Below, piece by piece: positions 42,071 to 51,373 of a stretch of 64,000 nucleotides of DNA. Under the pieces are notes generated by a model. The model was not told where the DNA came from. It saw only the letters and a list, made by a program, of their open reading frames with translations, and searched no databases. Position numbers and translations under genes: made by a program. Source of the DNA: Solidesulfovibrio carbinolicus (GTDB taxonomy: Bacteria > Desulfobacterota > Desulfovibrionia > Desulfovibrionales > Desulfovibrionaceae); the NCBI RefSeq assembly GCF_004135975.1, contig NZ_CP026538.1:620001-684000 (forward strand), read 5' to 3'. Positions within the stretch are counted from its first letter, which is position 1. Each line of letters opens with the position of its first letter.

Positions 42071-43174
42071 TCAAGGGATCGCTGGCGTCGTGGTCGCCGG
42101 AATTGACGCCGCCGGTTGCGCGGACTCGATCGGGGGAGCCGGCTTGGCCGGCCGTTTGGCGGGCTTGGGTTTGGCCGGCGGCGCGGGTTCGGAAGCCGGC
42201 GTTGGCGGCGGGGCATCGCCAGACGGCGTTGCCGTTCCGGGCCGGTGGCCGTCGTCGCTGGTGGGGCGGGCCGCTTTGTCCGCTCCTGGTCGCCGGCCGG
42301 GCGCCTCGCTTCCGGCCGGCCTGGCCGGCTGGGCCACGCCCAGGCCCAGGGCCTTGGCCGCGGCGGCGTTGCCGGGATCAATGGACAGGGCGCGTTCGTA
42401 GGCCCGCTTGGCCTCGGCCGGCTTATCCGCCAGGGCGGCGGCCAGGCCTTCGTCCTCGGCCAGGCGCGACAGGAAAAACCGCGCTCCGGCCGCGCCTGGG
42501 TCCAGGCCAAGGGCCTGCCCCCAGGCGCTGGCGGCCAGATCGGCCTTGCCCTGGCGGCGGTAGACCAGCCCCAGAAGTTCCAGGGCGGCCGTGTTGCGCG
42601 GTTCCAGCTCCAGGGCCGCCTCCAGCTCCAGCCGGGCGTTGGCCGGGGCATCGAGGTGCCAATAGACCAGTCCGCAAAGCACCCGCACCAGGACGTCGGC
42701 CGATTCGGCCTGCTGCACCTGGGCCAGGGCGGCCAGTCCCTCGGCCGTGCGTCCGGCCTGCAAGGCGCAAAGGGCCAGCCCCAGCCGGCCGCGCAGATTG
42801 CCGGGATCGGCCTGGATCATGGCCGTGAACCGTCCCTGGGCTGCTTCGGGCCGGCCGGCCAGCAGGTCGAGGTTGCCCAGGCTCCACAGGGCGAACAGGT
42901 CGTCGGCCCGGGCGGCCAGGGCCTTTTCCAGTTCGGCCCGGGCGGCCCGGACGTCGCCGCCTCCGGCCAGGGCCAGGGCCAGCCGGGTGCGGGCGTAGGG
43001 ATTGTCGGGATCGGCGGCCAGGATGGCGGCAAAGGTCTGGGCCGCCAGTTCGTAGCGGCCGCGTATGAGGGCCTCGGTTCCCAGAAACAGCCGGTCGTTT
43101 CCCGTAAACGCGCCCAGGCCTGCCGGGGCAAGGCTCAGGGCGGCCGCCAGGGCCAGCGTGGGCAGAAAGCGCAT
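42071..43174 (-). CDS. Exported TPR-repeat protein with Pro/Ala-rich tail
   Basis: 367 residues. Signal peptide about 1-22 (RFLPTLALAAALSLAPAGLG). Residues about 30-270 hold at least six TPR-like units with the usual small-residue spacing (LAAQTFAAILAADPDNPYAR, LWSLGNLDLLAGRPEAAQG, ALELLGLVYRRQGKADLAAS, AKRAYERALSIDPGNAAAA). The last ~85 residues are Pro/Ala/Lys-rich and probably unstructured. A periplasmic scaffold is likely. The start at 43174 is set by the signal peptide; 134 in-frame upstream residues are not protein-like. It is divergent from the EF-hand lipoprotein gene. Confidence 0.82.
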   Translation of the reverse strand: MRFLPTLALAAALSLAPAGLGAFTGNDRLFLGTEALIRGRYELAAQTFAAILAADPDNPYARTRLALALAGGGDVRAARAELEKALAARADDLFALWSLGNLDLLAGRPEAAQGRFTAMIQADPGNLRGRLGLALCALQAGRTAEGLAALAQVQQAESADVLVRVLCGLVYWHLDAPANARLELEAALELEPRNTAALELLGLVYRRQGKADLAASAWGQALGLDPGAAGARFFLSRLAEDEGLAAALADKPAEAKRAYERALSIDPGNAAAAKALGLGVAQPARPAGSEAPGRRPGADKAARPTSDDGHRPGTATPSGDAPPPTPASEPAPPAKPKPAKRPAKPAPPIESAQPAASIPATTTPAIP

Positions 43175-43296
43175 GTGCGGGGCTTGGCAAAGCCTCGGCT
43201 GCCTGTCAAGACCGGGTATGGCCGGCCGGGGCGGTTTGGTGTAGAGGACGAAACCGCGTTGCCCCGCCTCATGGGCCGGGCCGCATGAGGATTGCC

Positions 43297-43782
43297 ATGC
43301 CGCAAAAGCTTTTTGCCGTCGCCGGGCTCGTCCTGGCCGCCGCCCTGGCCGGGGCGGGCTGCGCGCGCCAGGAAGCGCCGCGTCAGCCCGTGGCCACGTC
43401 CTATCCGTCGCCGGATTTTCCGCCGGCCCAAGGCGCGGCCGGACCGGCCGCGTCGCAGCCGTCGGCCGCGGGCGCGCCGCCCCTGGCCGAACGTCCCCTG
43501 GCCGCGCCGGTGGCCCGGCCGGCCGGGCCGCCGCCCACGGCGTCCCCGACCGCCGCCCCGGCTCCGGTCGCGCCACAGGCTCCGGCCGCTGTCCCGGCCA
43601 GTCCGGCCGCCCTCTCGGCCATCGACGCCGACGGCAACGGCCGCATTACCCTGGAGGAATGGCGAAATTTTCAGGAACGCGAGTTCCGCCGCCTGGACCG
43701 CAACAACGACGGCGTCATCAGCCGCGAGGAAATGGCCGCGCCAAGCCCCTCCCGGACTGCCACGGCCCGACCCGCGCCCTGA
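43297..43782 (+). CDS. EF-hand lipoprotein
   Basis: 161 residues. Type II signal peptide with lipobox around AGAGC (Cys about residue 22 from this start). A Pro/Ala-rich spacer of about 85 residues is followed by two EF-hand loops: DADGNGRITLEEW and DRNNDGVISREEM, both with complete Ca-ligand positions. It is probably an envelope-anchored calcium-binding protein. I prefer the ATG at 43297 because GAGG lies 6 nt upstream; an ATG at 43285 would add four residues. It stands between the TPR gene (divergent) and argJ. Confidence 0.8.
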   Translation: MPQKLFAVAGLVLAAALAGAGCARQEAPRQPVATSYPSPDFPPAQGAAGPAASQPSAAGAPPLAERPLAAPVARPAGPPPTASPTAAPAPVAPQAPAAVPASPAALSAIDADGNGRITLEEWRNFQEREFRRLDRNNDGVISREEMAAPSPSRTATARPAP

Positions 43783-43836
43783 CCGGCCGCCTGCCGTCTC
43801 CCCTTATCATCATTAAACCACCCAAGGAGCGCCGCC

Positions 43837-45039
43837 ATGCCATCGCCCGTGATTCCCGTTCCCAAGGGATTTTCCTTTGCCACGGCCTCGGCCGCCTTCA
43901 AGTACACCACCGGCCGCGACGACCTGGCGCTGATCGTCAGCGAGTCCCCGGCCGCCGCCGCCGGTGTTTTTACCCAAAACCTCTTCCAGGCCGCGCCGGT
44001 CACCGTGGCCAAGGCCCAGCTGGCCGCCTCCGGCGGCCATGCCCGGGCCATCCTTATTAACGCCGGTCAGGCCAACGCCTGCACCGGCGCGGCCGGCATC
44101 GCCGACTGCCGCGAGACCCTGTCCCTGGTGGCCAAGGCCACGGACCTCTCGCCGGAAGAGATCCTGCCGGCCTCCACCGGCGTCATCGGGGCGCGGCTCA
44201 AAATGGACAAATGGAAGGCCGTGGTCCCCACCCTGGCCGAAAATCTCGGCCAGACCCCGGCCATGGCCGCGGCCAAGGCCATCATGACCACGGACAGCTT
44301 CCCCAAGATCGCCTGGGGGACGCTCACCACCGAGGCCGGTGAGGTGCGCGTGCTCGGCATGGCCAAGGGGGCCGGCATGATCGCCCCCAACATGGCCACC
44401 ATGATCGGGGTGCTTTTGTGCGACGCCAAGGTCGGTTCGCTGTGGTGGCAGGAAGCCGTGGCCGCCGCCGCCGACCGCAGCTTTAATAGCGTCACCGTGG
44501 ACGGCGACACCTCCACCAACGACTGCGTCCTGGGGCTGGCCAACGGCGCGTCGGAAGTGGTCATCGACTCGGCCGAGGGCCGGCAGGCCCTGCTCGCCGT
44601 CATGGCCGAGGTCTGCCAGACGTTGGCGGCCATGCTCGTGCAGGACGCCGAGGGCGGCACCAAGGTGCTGCGCATCAAAGTCACGGGCGCGGCCTCCCCG
44701 GCCGAGGCCGAACTGGCCGCCCGGGCCGTGGGCAATTCGCCCCTGGTCAAGACCGCCTTTTTCGGCCGCGACGCCAACTGGGGGCGCATCGTCTGCGCCA
44801 TCGGCCGTTCGGGCGCGGTGTTTGATCCCGACGACGTGGCCGTGCGCATCGGCGGGGTGCCGGTCTTTGAAAACGGCATGCCCGTGGCCGACGACCTCGA
44901 CGCCCTGCTTGCTCCCCACATGCGCCGGGGCGAGATTCCCGTGGACATCGAACTGGGGGCCGGCCCGGGCCGCTATCTGCTGTTGGCTTCGGACCTGACC
45001 TACGACTACATCAAGATCAACGCCGACTACCGCACGTAG
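43837..45039 (+). CDS. argJ: Glutamate N-acetyltransferase / amino-acid acetyltransferase ArgJ
   Basis: Transfers acetyl from N-acetylornithine to glutamate in arginine synthesis, possibly also the acetyl-CoA-dependent first step. 400 residues. The self-cleavage site is intact: KGAGMIAPNMATM with nucleophile Thr188, giving alpha and beta chains. STGVIGARL and the C-terminal FGRDANWGRI and DLTYDYIKINADYRT are family signatures. AAGGAG lies 8 nt before the ATG. A strong hairpin follows the stop. Confidence 0.97.
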   Translation: MPSPVIPVPKGFSFATASAAFKYTTGRDDLALIVSESPAAAAGVFTQNLFQAAPVTVAKAQLAASGGHARAILINAGQANACTGAAGIADCRETLSLVAKATDLSPEEILPASTGVIGARLKMDKWKAVVPTLAENLGQTPAMAAAKAIMTTDSFPKIAWGTLTTEAGEVRVLGMAKGAGMIAPNMATMIGVLLCDAKVGSLWWQEAVAAAADRSFNSVTVDGDTSTNDCVLGLANGASEVVIDSAEGRQALLAVMAEVCQTLAAMLVQDAEGGTKVLRIKVTGAASPAEAELAARAVGNSPLVKTAFFGRDANWGRIVCAIGRSGAVFDPDDVAVRIGGVPVFENGMPVADDLDALLAPHMRRGEIPVDIELGAGPGRYLLLASDLTYDYIKINADYRT

Positions 45040-45049
45040 CCGCCTTGCC

Positions 45050-45077
45050 GCCCGCCCCGCGCCAAGGCGGGGCGGGC
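45050..45077 (+). terminator. Hairpin after argJ
   Basis: 11-bp perfect GC stem (45050-45060 with 45067-45077) and a 6-nt loop, followed by GTTT. A weak U-run means partial read-through into the HD-domain gene at 45096 is likely. Confidence 0.65.
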
Positions 45078-45095
45078 GTTTCACGAGAAGCGCCC

Positions 45096-45731
45096 ATGAC
45101 GACGGACGACCACGCCACAGTGGACATGAGCGACCGGGAGCGGGCCACGCGCCTGGCCGACCTGGTCTTCGAGGCCGGGATGCTGCGCAAGACCCCGCGC
45201 ACCGGCTACCAGTTTCTCGGCACCGGCTCGGAAAACGTGGCCGAGCACAGCTGCCGCACGGCCATGATCGGCTTCATGCTGGCCGGCCAGGCCGGGGCCG
45301 ACCCCTACCGCACCATGGCCATGTGCCTGTTCCATGACCTGCACGAGGCCCGCACCGGCGACTTCAATTACGTCAACAAGCTCTATAACGCCTGCGATTC
45401 CCGGCGCGCCCTGGCCGACGCCCTGGCCGGCACGGGACTCACCGCCACGGTCATGCCGCTGCATGACGAGCTGGAAGCGGCCCAGACCCTGGAAGCGCAA
45501 CTTGCCCAGGACGCCGACCAGATCGACCTCATCGCCAATTTGAAGGAAGAACTCGACCTGGGCAACCGCTATGCCGCCGCCTGGATTGAGGCAGCCATGG
45601 CCCGGCTGCGCACCGACGCCGGCCGCGCCCTGGCCAAGACGTTGGCCGAGACCGATCACGCCGAATGGTGGTTCAACGGCCCCAACCGGCAATGGTGGAG
45701 CCGCAAGAACGGCCACGGCCCCAAGGACTGA
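45096..45731 (+). CDS. HD-domain phosphohydrolase, YfbR-like (5'-deoxynucleotidase type)
   Basis: 211 residues, cytosolic. HD motifs: ENVAEHSCRTA, then MCLFHDLHEARTGD, and a later DADQIDLIANLKEE. This matches the HD_3 group that includes YfbR, which dephosphorylates deoxynucleoside monophosphates. The start at 45096 has GAGAAG upstream; upstream in-frame residues come from the argJ hairpin. The YfcE-like gene begins 2 nt after the stop, so the two phosphohydrolases are co-translated. Confidence 0.88.
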   Translation: MTTDDHATVDMSDRERATRLADLVFEAGMLRKTPRTGYQFLGTGSENVAEHSCRTAMIGFMLAGQAGADPYRTMAMCLFHDLHEARTGDFNYVNKLYNACDSRRALADALAGTGLTATVMPLHDELEAAQTLEAQLAQDADQIDLIANLKEELDLGNRYAAAWIEAAMARLRTDAGRALAKTLAETDHAEWWFNGPNRQWWSRKNGHGPKD

Positions 45732-45733
45732 CC

Positions 45734-46204
45734 ATGCGCGCCGCCGTCATCTCCGACAGCCACCTGTCGCGGCCAAACGCCTTTTTCGAGGCCGTCTATG
45801 CCGCGTATCTCGCCCCGGCCGATTACGTGATTCACTGCGGCGACCACACCGGCCAATCCCTGTGGAGCTACCTCATCCAGCATCCGGGGCATATCTCGGT
45901 TGCCGGCAACTGCGACGGCTTTGCCTTGGGCGGCGACCCGCCGCCCCTGGTCGAGCTGGCGCTGGAAGGCGTGCGCGTGGCGGCGGTCCACGGCTGGGGG
46001 CCGCGCCCGGGCCTCTCGGCCCGCATCGCCGAGGCCCTGGCCGGCCGCTTCGACGTCATCTTCTTCGGCCATTCCCACGCCGCCGAGGATACGCGCTACG
46101 GCGACACGCGCCTGATAAATCCCGGCGCGCTGACCCCTGGCGGCTCGCTGGCTTTGGTGGATTTTGACGATGGCGGGGTTCGGGTGGAATTCGTGTCGTT
46201 GTAG
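45734..46204 (+). CDS. Metallophosphoesterase, YfcE family
   Basis: 156 residues. Calcineurin-like motifs in order: ISDSHLSRP, HCGDHTG, VAGNCDGF, AVHGWGPRPG, FFGHSHAAED and NPGALTPGG. Predicted phosphodiesterase; substrate unknown. AAGGA is 7 nt before the ATG, overlapping the end of the HD gene. It is the last gene of the argJ-side rightward run, with a strong terminator after it. Confidence 0.9.
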   Translation: MRAAVISDSHLSRPNAFFEAVYAAYLAPADYVIHCGDHTGQSLWSYLIQHPGHISVAGNCDGFALGGDPPPLVELALEGVRVAAVHGWGPRPGLSARIAEALAGRFDVIFFGHSHAAEDTRYGDTRLINPGALTPGGSLALVDFDDGGVRVEFVSL

Positions 46205-46222
46205 CCCCGCTGCCGCAACGCC

Positions 46223-46260
46223 AAACGGCGGGGCGTCCGTTGCCGGACGCCCCGCCGTTT
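46223..46260. terminator. Strong hairpin after the YfcE-like gene
   Basis: 17-bp perfect stem (46223-46239 with 46244-46260), TTGC loop, ends AAA/TTT. It can act in both directions. Confidence 0.85.
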
Positions 46261-46328
46261 CGTTGTTTGACCGAACTTGCCGGTTTATTCCAAGCAAACT
46301 AAATAGTTATGCAATTGTATATTTGCAA

Positions 46329-46350
46329 GGCATAACTGTCGTTATGTTTT
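46329..46350. promoter_or_regulatory. CATAACTGTCGTTATG palindrome, copy 1
   Basis: CATAAC-TGTC-GTTATG at 46331-46346 inside an AT-rich block, 11 nt after the leftward Cache-protein stop. The identical 19-nt core CATAACTGTCGTTATGTTT recurs at 52031. A third half-site GTTATGC lies at 46306. Both copies lie between convergent gene ends. Confidence 0.55.
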
Positions 46351-46360
46351 GTAGCAGGCA

Positions 46361-48412
46361 TTATATCCGCACTTTGATGACGGCCAGCAGGTCGTTGACG
46401 TAGCCGTCGCCGCGTTTGTACTCGCGGTAGCCGCAGGCATGGGCGCAGCCCACGGCGTAGAGCCGGTCGCCCTCGGCCGCCAAATGGGAGGCCAGCTGGC
46501 CGCAGGCCAGATCGCAGAACACCCCGGCCAGATCGACCACCTCGCCCGGGGCGTGCTCCGGGTTGGTCGAGGCCACGATGCGCCCGCCGGGCTCCACGAA
46601 CATCCCCTCCGACCCTTGCAGAATGCTGCCCGAGCCGTCACGGGGCAGGCAGTCGTTTAACATCGACAGAAACTGCGGTTCGCTGTCAAAGACGATGCCG
46701 ATGCCGCCGATGGTCGCGCCGGGGCTGGTCAGCGAGGTGATGGGGGCGCTGTAGATGTAGGTCGAGCGGGGCTGGCCGTCGGCTTCGTAGAGGTCGGTGG
46801 CCTCGAAATCCGAGACGCGGTAGAGCTGGGAATCGGCGATGGCGAGCGTTTCGGCCACGTAGCGGGCCGAGACGACGCGGCCTTCCTGGCGGTGCTCGTC
46901 GGGGTTGGAACAGGCCAGTATCCGGCCCTCGCGGTCGTAGACGAAGAGGTTGGTGTACACGGTGTAGAGGCTGTTGATGTAGGCCAGGATCTCGCGCATC
47001 CGCCCTCGGTCGGCCTCGGCCAGGCGGGGCTTGTCGAGGAAGCGGCGGAAATCCGAGGTCAGCGCCCACCAGCGGCAGTCGTTGGCCCGCTCGTAGAGGT
47101 TGCGGTCCATGATGTCGATGGCCAGGGCGGCCAGGAACTGCACGTCGTGCAGGCGCGAGGCCGTGACGAGCTTTAACAGCCCGCCGGTGGATTCCTGGAA
47201 GACGTGCTGCACCTGGTCGCCGATCTTTTTGACCTCGTTTAAGACATGGGGCAGGGCTTGGGCCTCAACGCGCTCGGACGGATCGGCCTGGACGGATTTT
47301 TTCGCGGCCATGATCTCGCCGTTTTGCACCACCAGTTCCAGGTCGGACAGGACGTTTTCCGAAGCCTCCTCCACCTGCACCAGCCGGCCGGAGAAGATGG
47401 CGTTTTGGCGGATGGCCGCCTCGTCGAACCGGTGGCCGTTCACGCCGTTGCGAAAGGCCGTGGCCACCCGCTTTTGCACGTGGCCGTACCAGGGCAGGCC
47501 GAAAAAGCCCTGGTAGCCCTTGGTGGGCAGGGTTTTGGCCAGATAGGGTTCGCCGCCGAGCTGGGTCATGTGGAAATCGTCGCCAAGGGCCAGGGGATAG
47601 GCCCGGCCGGCCGGGGCGCGAACCGGGTCGCTGGTGGCGATGGACCGGCCGTCGCCGCCCAGGATTTCGATGATCATGTCGTCGGAGGAGCGCTTCAAGC
47701 TCTCGAAGATGCCGGCCATCTCGCCGGCGAAGTCGAAAAGAAGCGTGAGCACGCCCAAGGGCGCGCCGGTGTCGGGCTGGCGGATGGCCTGGGAATAGGC
47801 CAGCACCTCGCCGCGCCCCGGGGCCAGGTCGGTTTCCCGGTAGGTTTCCACGTACTCCCGGCAGCCCATGGCCTCGGCCAACAAGGGGTCGGCGCTGCGG
47901 GTCAGGGGATTGTCCCGATCGAGGTGGGCGCGCACGACGCCGTCCGCGTCCATGACCACGATCTCCCAGTAGACGGTGTATTTGTTGCGGTATTCGAGCA
48001 GGCGCTCCTCGATGATTGCGACGGCGTCGCGGGAGAAGTCGCCGGCCAGAAGGAAACGCACGAGGTCGTCGTCGGTGGCCAGAAACCCGACGTCGGCGGT
48101 GCGCTCAAAGAGGTTTCGCTTGAGGATGTCGATGGCCACCTGGGCCACGGCCGCGATTTCCAGGACCACCTTTTGGGTGTTTTCCAGCACCAAGGTGTCC
48201 ACCAGATTTTTTTGCAAGGCGGCAAAATTGTCCTGGGTGGTGATGATGAAGTCGATAAGGGTCTGGGCGATGCGGCTGCAATTGATCTTGCCGGTCAAGG
48301 TGGCCCGGGTCCACTGGCGGTCGAGGCGTCCCAGCACGTTTTGGCAGTCGCCGACCGAGGCCATGGCCCGAAGCAGGGTCTGTTCGTGGCGCGTAACGAG
48401 TTCCCTGTCCAT
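46361..48412 (-). CDS. Cytosolic tandem double-Cache-like sensor protein
   Basis: 683 residues with no membrane segment and no output domain that I recognise. Two similar halves are offset by 338 residues: DILKRNLFERTADVGFLATD (95-114) matches DIMDRNLYERANDCRWWALT (433-452). Each is followed by an aromatic YTVYWEIVVMDADG (145-158) or YTVYTNLFVYDREG (483-496) strand and a Cache/PAS-like beta region (VLAYSQAIRQPDTGAPLG; YIYSAPITSLTSPGATIG). The N-terminal 90 residues and the central linker are helical. The start at 48412 has AGGGAGG upstream. It is back to back with the chemoreceptor gene at 49068, so a role in chemosensing is plausible. Confidence 0.8.
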   Translation of the reverse strand: MDRELVTRHEQTLLRAMASVGDCQNVLGRLDRQWTRATLTGKINCSRIAQTLIDFIITTQDNFAALQKNLVDTLVLENTQKVVLEIAAVAQVAIDILKRNLFERTADVGFLATDDDLVRFLLAGDFSRDAVAIIEERLLEYRNKYTVYWEIVVMDADGVVRAHLDRDNPLTRSADPLLAEAMGCREYVETYRETDLAPGRGEVLAYSQAIRQPDTGAPLGVLTLLFDFAGEMAGIFESLKRSSDDMIIEILGGDGRSIATSDPVRAPAGRAYPLALGDDFHMTQLGGEPYLAKTLPTKGYQGFFGLPWYGHVQKRVATAFRNGVNGHRFDEAAIRQNAIFSGRLVQVEEASENVLSDLELVVQNGEIMAAKKSVQADPSERVEAQALPHVLNEVKKIGDQVQHVFQESTGGLLKLVTASRLHDVQFLAALAIDIMDRNLYERANDCRWWALTSDFRRFLDKPRLAEADRGRMREILAYINSLYTVYTNLFVYDREGRILACSNPDEHRQEGRVVSARYVAETLAIADSQLYRVSDFEATDLYEADGQPRSTYIYSAPITSLTSPGATIGGIGIVFDSEPQFLSMLNDCLPRDGSGSILQGSEGMFVEPGGRIVASTNPEHAPGEVVDLAGVFCDLACGQLASHLAAEGDRLYAVGCAHACGYREYKRGDGYVNDLLAVIKVRI

Positions 48413-49067
48413 GACAACCTCCCTGGGCGCGGTGACCGTCACCCGCCGGCCCAAACGTCTTCGGGCGGGCGACGGAGGCTGTCCGGCCCGGCACGATACA
48501 ACCATGTCCGGGCAGGAACGAGCCTGACAAGTGAATTCCGGTTTTGTGAAAAAACCGTATTTGCGACGGCCGACGCGCCATGGAAAGCTGCGTTGAGAAC
48601 CGTCCGAATTTGAGGTACGCAATACGCAGAGGAAGGGGTCGGGGTGTTAAAAAAGCCTCGTTTGCCGCTCCCGCAACCGAAAAAATGGCTTTTTTACCCT
48701 CGACGGGGCCTAAAAACCACCTCTCGACAAGAAAGTCAACGTCTGCGGTGGAAGCCCTTGGCGGCTGCCCTAAAGTGATCTGTTGCGGTTGCAGCAGTTA
48801 TGCTTGCACAACAAAACGCACTGCGTCCTCGCCGTCGGACGGAGGATGCGGAGGCGTTGCGGCGTTTATTTTCCGTCTGGCGCACGGATGTTGTGAGCGC
48901 CGATTTTTGAATTGCAACGGAATCGTCACAAGGTATATGTTGATATAAGCCTTGTTGAATGTCTGCGCCCTCGGTAGGCGACGTATTGTCGGTAATGCAG
49001 TAGCGGAGAAGCGGAAAAGGCGTCAAGGCGATCGATCGGAACCTGAGTCGGAACAAGGGGTGGGAGT
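48413..49067. other. Divergent regulatory region of the double-Cache and MCP genes
   Basis: 655 nt without a credible gene; short open frames on both strands lack ribosome-binding sites and protein-like composition. It contains an inverted repeat AAAAAAGCC/GGCTTTTTT (48649-48657 with 48687-48695, 29-nt loop) and AT-rich sequence at 48900-48960, where a weak promoter pair TTGCAA/TATATG may serve the MCP gene. Confidence 0.55.
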
Positions 49068-51182
49068 ATGCGGTCCATAAAATTCAAGATTATGTTGCAG
49101 CTGGTTCTGGTCATTTCCATCCCCACAACCATTGTGTTGGGAATCATTTTCAATACGATCTATGACGACACGGTGGCCCTGCACGTCGCGTCCATTCGCA
49201 AGGAGATCGGGCAGCTGGAAAACGCCATGAGCATTTTCATGGAGCAGTCCAAGCAAAACGTGACGTTCCTGGCCGGCGACCCCTTGCTGCCGCAATCCGA
49301 CGCCACGCTGACCTCCTACGCCGCCACCACGGTCAAGACCAAATCCGTGCCCCGGCCCGACGACCGCCTGGGCCAGGACATCACGGCCCTTTTCGCCCGG
49401 GTCCAGGCCACCCATCCGGCCTATGTGGAAGTGTTTTTCGGTTCCGCCGACGGCGGCTTCGTTTCCAGCGTGGCCGGCGAGATGCCGGCCGGCTACGATC
49501 CGCGCAAGCGGCCCTGGTATCAGGAGGCCATGCAGACGCCGGATCGGACCATTATTTCCAAGGCCTACATGTCCACCACCGGCGAGGCCGTGGTCAGCGT
49601 CACCAAGGTGGTTTCGGACAAGGGCAAGCTCGTCGGGGCCGTGGGCGTCGACATCTCCCTTGGGGTGCTGACCAAGATCGTCAAGGACATCCGCATCGCC
49701 AAAACCGGCTACGTGGTCTTTGTCCAGGGCGACGGCGTGGTCATTTCCGACCCCAGCGACGATAAGCGCAATTTCAAGAAGCTCGCTGAGATCGGCGTGC
49801 CGGCCATGGAAAAAGCCTTTGCCGCGCCCGACGGCCACCAGCTCCTCGACATGGGCGGCAAGCGCTTTCTGGTCCAGACGTCCACGGCCCCGGGCCTTGG
49901 CTGGAAGTTTTTGACTTTCGTGGAGTACGAGGAACTCGTCGGCCCCATGAAGAGCCTCATGTGGAAGTCGGCAGCGGGTTTCGTCCTGATCCTGGCGATC
50001 ATCTGCGGCCTGCTGCTCTTTTTCCTCAACAGCGCCATCTTCCGGGCGCTGGGGCGCATGATCGGCCATCTCAAGGAAATCGCCCAGGGCAATTACGCGA
50101 CCCGGCTCACGGTGACCCGGCGCGACGAGGTGGGCCAGGTCTACGAGGCCCTTAACCAGACCTCGGCCACCCTCTCGGCCAACATGGCCGAGATTCAGGC
50201 CAAGACCGCCGAGGCCGAGCAAAAAGCCCGGCAAGCCGAGGAAGCCGCCAAGCGGGCCGAGGACGCCACGGCCCGGGCCGAAGCCGCCCGGGTGGAAGGC
50301 ATGCTGCACGCCGCCGAGAGCCTCAAGGGCGTGGTCGGCATCGTGTCCGCCGCCTCGGCCGAGCTGTCGGCCCAGATCGGCGAATCGACCTCCGGGGCCG
50401 AGCACCAGTCCGGGCGCATCAACGAAACGGCCACGGCCGTGGAGGAAATGACCGCTTCGGTGCTGGAGATCGCCCGCAACGCCGAAATCACGGCCCGACT
50501 GGCCGAACAGTCCAAGACGGCGGCCTCGGATGGCGGCCGGAAGATGGAGCAGGTCAAGGCCGACGTCCACGGCATCAGCACGGGCTTTCAGGAAGTCTAC
50601 GATTCGGTGTCGGATTTGAGCCGCAAGGCCGACGGCATCGGCTCCATCGCCCAGACCATCGAGGACATCGCCGACCAGACCAACCTCCTGGCCCTTAACG
50701 CCGCCATCGAGGCGGCCCGGGCCGGCGACGCCGGACGCGGCTTTGCCGTGGTGGCCGACGAGGTGCGAAAGCTGGCCGAAAAGACCATGACCGCCACCAA
50801 GGAAGTGGGCGAGGCCGTGGCCGGCATCCAGCGGGGCGTGGGCGGCACGCTTTCGGGCATGGACAAGGCGCGCCAGATCACCGAGCAGTCCCTTGGCCGG
50901 GCCGACGAGGCGGCCAAGGCCCTGGCCGCCATGCTCGACCAGTTCGCCCAGTCCTCGGACCAGGTGCGGGCCATCGCCACGGCGGCCGAAGAGCAGTCCT
51001 CGGCCACCGAGGAGATCAACCGGCACATCGAGGAAATAAACGGCATCGCTTCCGAAACGGTGGGGGCCATGCGCGAGGCGGCCCGGGCCGTGGCCGAGCT
51101 GGCCGAACAGGCCGTGGTGCTTAAGGAACTCATCGATTCCCTGGAGTCCCAAAGTGCGGCGGCCCGGCAACTGCCGGCCTAG
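49068..51182 (+). CDS. Methyl-accepting chemotaxis protein with dCache domain
   Basis: 704 residues. Membrane segment about 9-30, periplasmic double-Cache ligand domain about 35-295 ([14 protein letters not shown] is the Cache hallmark), second membrane segment about 302-324, HAMP domain, then a charged coiled coil. The MCP signalling domain has the hairpin tip sequence [20 protein letters not shown] followed by [20 protein letters not shown]. It lacks a C-terminal CheR-tethering pentapeptide (ends ARQLPA). GGGGTGGGAG precedes the ATG. Ligand is probably a small organic acid or amino acid, by family only. Confidence 0.95.
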   Translation: MRSIKFKIMLQLVLVISIPTTIVLGIIFNTIYDDTVALHVASIRKEIGQLENAMSIFMEQSKQNVTFLAGDPLLPQSDATLTSYAATTVKTKSVPRPDDRLGQDITALFARVQATHPAYVEVFFGSADGGFVSSVAGEMPAGYDPRKRPWYQEAMQTPDRTIISKAYMSTTGEAVVSVTKVVSDKGKLVGAVGVDISLGVLTKIVKDIRIAKTGYVVFVQGDGVVISDPSDDKRNFKKLAEIGVPAMEKAFAAPDGHQLLDMGGKRFLVQTSTAPGLGWKFLTFVEYEELVGPMKSLMWKSAAGFVLILAIICGLLLFFLNSAIFRALGRMIGHLKEIAQGNYATRLTVTRRDEVGQVYEALNQTSATLSANMAEIQAKTAEAEQKARQAEEAAKRAEDATARAEAARVEGMLHAAESLKGVVGIVSAASAELSAQIGESTSGAEHQSGRINETATAVEEMTASVLEIARNAEITARLAEQSKTAASDGGRKMEQVKADVHGISTGFQEVYDSVSDLSRKADGIGSIAQTIEDIADQTNLLALNAAIEAARAGDAGRGFAVVADEVRKLAEKTMTATKEVGEAVAGIQRGVGGTLSGMDKARQITEQSLGRADEAAKALAAMLDQFAQSSDQVRAIATAAEEQSSATEEINRHIEEINGIASETVGAMREAARAVAELAEQAVVLKELIDSLESQSAAARQLPA

Positions 51183-51296
51183 ACGGCGTTCCTGACGCCA
51201 TACGGGAACTTGTTGTAAAAAGCGTGCAGGTCGGGCCTGTTGTCCACGAAACGGGTGCCCGTTTTCGTGGACGCGGCCTGGGAACAAACGGCGCGC

Positions 51297-51340
51297 TGCC
51301 GGCGGCCGGGGGCTTGTGGCCTTCGGCCGCCGGCCTTGGC
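51297..51340 (+). repeat. Degenerate relative of the dispersed palindromic element
   Basis: CTGCCGGCGGCCGGGGGC followed by TTGTGGCC and TTCGGCCGCCGGCC. It shares the left arm of the element but the palindrome core is altered. It lies between the MCP and thpR genes, 115 nt after the MCP stop. Confidence 0.5.
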
Positions 51341-51373
51341 GGGGACGGCCGCGACAGCCGGGGAGGAGGGCGT

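Noticed and set aside
48580-49056. Short frames on both strands in the gap before the chemoreceptor gene
   Set aside because: No ribosome-binding sites, odd composition (many Cys/Arg/Ser) and mutual overlap; the region looks regulatory.
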